NCBI GenBank assembly: GCA_020444165.1
Contig: JAHLLK010000066.1
Coordinates: forward strand, 1-33,589
Reading direction: 5' to 3'
Source of the DNA: Deltaproteobacteria bacterium
GTDB lineage: Bacteria; Desulfobacterota; Desulfarculia; Desulfarculales; Desulfarculaceae
DNA length: 33,589 bases
Part shown: positions 31,961 to 33,589 of the stretch, in pieces
How the letters are laid out: every line of letters begins with the position of its first letter
Numbering within the stretch: the stretch's first letter is position 1
Notes under the pieces: model-generated
Database searches by the model: none
Told to the model about the DNA's origin: nothing
What the model saw: only the letters and a program-made list of their open reading frames with translations
Program-made: the position numbers and the translations under genes

Positions 31961-33529
31961 ATGAACGTGGGTATGATGCTGGAGCGGGCAGCCAACAAAT
32001 TTCCCCGCAAAACTGCCGTGATCTGTGGGGACGATCATTTCACCTACCAAGCCTTCAACCAGAGGGTCAACCGCCTGGGCCAGGCGCTGATGGCCCTGGG
32101 GCTGGACAAGGGCGACCGGCTGGGGGTGCTCACCGAGAACTGCTATCAGTTCCTGGAGCTGTACTTCGCCGCGGCCAAGACCGGGGCCATCTTTTGCCCC
32201 TACAACAACCTCTTGACCGAGCGCGAGACCCGGGAGCTAATCAACTACTCCGACCCCCGCTACCTCTTCGTGAGCCCGGCGGGGCTGGGCAAGGTGGACG
32301 CCATCCGGGACCAGCTCCCCGGGGTGCAGAAGTTCTTCTGCCTGGGCGCGCCGGACCGCGAGGGCTTCGAGGCCTACGACGCCCTGGTGGCCGGAGCGCC
32401 CTCCGACGCCGAGCCGGGGGTGGAGGTGCTGCCCGATGACGTGATGAGCATCTACTTCACCTCGGGCACCACCGGCCTGCCCAAGGGCGCCATGCGCACC
32501 CACTTGCACTTGTGCACCACCGCCATCACCGGGTGCATCGAGAACGGGATCGGCTACCACGAGCGGGTGCTCATCGTCACCCCCATGTACCACGTGTCCT
32601 TTGAGGACAACATCGGGCGCTGCTTCTTCGTGCCCAACACCACGGTGATCTTCCCCAGCCACTTCGATCCCGGCAAGGTGCTGGAGATGCTGGACCGGGA
32701 GCGCATCACCTGCGCGCTGTTGGTGCCCACCATGATCAACGCCATGGTGCACAGCCCCAAAATGGAGACCGTGAACCTGGAGAAATTCCGCCGCATCTTC
32801 TATGTGGGCGCGCCCATGCCCGTGGAACTCCTGAAGAAGTCCCTGACCACCTTCGGCCGCTTCGGCTGCGGCTTCTGCCAGCAGTACGGGGCCACCGAAA
32901 CCGGGCCCCTGTCCACCATCCTCCTGCCCGAGGACCACCTCGTGGAGGGCCCGCCCGAGAAGGTGCACCGCCTGGCCTCGGCCGGCCGCCCGGTGCTGGA
33001 CTACCAGATCAAGATCCTCCTGGAAGACCGCGAGGCCCAGCCCGGCGAGGCCGGCGAGATCGTGGTGAAATCCGAGGCCATGATGCAGGGCTACTGGCGC
33101 ATGCCCGAGGAGACCGCGGCCAAGGTCATCGACGGCTGGTTCCACACCGGCGACATCGGCTACGCCGACGAAGAGGGCTACATCTTCATCGTGGACCGCA
33201 AGAACGACCTCATCATCAGCGGCGGCAAAAACATCTACCCCCGCGAGGTGGAGGAAGTGCTCTACGCCCACCCGGCCGTGCTGGAAGCCCTGGTCGTCGG
33301 CGTGCCCGACGACTACTGGGGCGAGGCCGTGAAAGCGGTGGTGACCCTCAAATCCGGCCAGCCCGCGGACGAGAAAGATATAATCACCTTCTGCGGCGAA
33401 CGCCTGGCCGGCTACAAAAAACCCAAGACCGTGGAATTCTGGCCGGAACTGCCCAAAACCGCCTCGGGCAAACTCCTGAAACGCAAAGTGCGTGAAGGCT
33501 ACTGGGAAGGCCGGGACCGGAAGATATAA
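31961..33529 (+). CDS. AMP-forming acyl-CoA synthetase (2)
   Basis: A 522-residue ANL superfamily enzyme. The ATP-binding YFTSGTTGLPKG lies near 165-176, YGATETGP forms A5, GWFHTGDIG A7, DRKNDLIISGGKNIYPREVE A8, and the C-terminal lysine lies in TASGKLLKRKVRE. All motifs are intact. It carries out carboxylate + ATP + CoA to acyl-CoA; chain length is unknown. Only modestly similar to synthetase 1 outside the motifs, so it probably has a different substrate. A perfect taaggagg site lies 6 bp before the ATG. The TetR gene upstream is its likely regulator. A long hairpin follows the stop. Confidence 0.93.
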   Translation: MNVGMMLERAANKFPRKTAVICGDDHFTYQAFNQRVNRLGQALMALGLDKGDRLGVLTENCYQFLELYFAAAKTGAIFCPYNNLLTERETRELINYSDPRYLFVSPAGLGKVDAIRDQLPGVQKFFCLGAPDREGFEAYDALVAGAPSDAEPGVEVLPDDVMSIYFTSGTTGLPKGAMRTHLHLCTTAITGCIENGIGYHERVLIVTPMYHVSFEDNIGRCFFVPNTTVIFPSHFDPGKVLEMLDRERITCALLVPTMINAMVHSPKMETVNLEKFRRIFYVGAPMPVELLKKSLTTFGRFGCGFCQQYGATETGPLSTILLPEDHLVEGPPEKVHRLASAGRPVLDYQIKILLEDREAQPGEAGEIVVKSEAMMQGYWRMPEETAAKVIDGWFHTGDIGYADEEGYIFIVDRKNDLIISGGKNIYPREVEEVLYAHPAVLEALVVGVPDDYWGEAVKAVVTLKSGQPADEKDIITFCGERLAGYKKPKTVEFWPELPKTASGKLLKRKVREGYWEGRDRKI

Positions 33530-33540
33530 GAGTGTGGGAA

Positions 33541-33588
33541 TGTGGGGGGAAGGACCCTTTTTTGAAAAAAAGGGTCCTTCCCCCCACA
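33541..33588. terminator. 23-bp perfect hairpin at the window end
   Basis: Left arm 33541-33563 (tgtggggggaagg, then accctttttt) pairs exactly with 33566-33588 around a 2-nt loop. The T6/A6 is inside the stem, so it is not a classical U-run terminator, but it lies 12 bp after synthetase 2 and probably ends its transcript. Same design as 23636-23676. Confidence 0.65.
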
Positions 33589-33589
33589 C

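Overview
The window is GC-rich bacterial chromosome with long, densely packed genes. Gene content (HD-GYP and PAS/GGDEF signalling, paired AMP-forming acyl-CoA synthetases with their regulators, a DUF374 acyltransferase, a probable small selenoprotein) suggests a Desulfobacterota / deltaproteobacterium, perhaps a Desulfarculales-like sulfate reducer or relative. That placement is inference from gene flavour; there is no rRNA or other phylogenetic marker here. I see no tRNA, rRNA, insertion sequence, CRISPR array or phage gene.

Layout. 1-9122 is a mixed housekeeping and signalling block: a secreted protein with a Wzz-like coiled-coil segment, a single-domain response regulator, a DUF374 acyltransferase, an HD-GYP protein, an orphan polysaccharide-type ABC permease, an MFS transporter, a PAS3-GGDEF cyclase overlapping it tail to tail, a small probable selenoprotein read through an in-frame TGA, and a 58-residue protein with a strong ribosome binding site. 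A TetR regulator follows (9327-9995).

10254-22845 is the most distinctive part: six tandem paralogues on the minus strand (called A to F here, in coordinate order), each 617-622 residues. Each has a signal peptide, seven 58-residue TolB/WD40-like propeller units and a C-terminal DUF5648-like three-unit domain. A GC-rich hairpin of nearly the same sequence follows most of them. F is a mosaic of two subfamilies, which points to duplication plus recombination.

22846-23892 is a 1-kb gene-free, repeat-rich spacer with a 64-bp perfect direct repeat and several perfect hairpins. A composite two- to three-hairpin element found twice there recurs near 31.8 kb.

23893-33529 is a plus-strand run. It holds an XRE-cupin regulator with acyl-CoA synthetase 1; a GT9 glycosyltransferase; a UDP-sugar dehydrogenase, ROK kinase and YfgM-like TPR protein; and a TetR regulator, with a visible promoter and operator-like site, ahead of acyl-CoA synthetase 2. 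The two synthetase units suggest regulated activation of fatty or aromatic acids. The GT9, dehydrogenase, kinase and ABC permease suggest cell-envelope polysaccharide metabolism. The window closes on a 23-bp hairpin.
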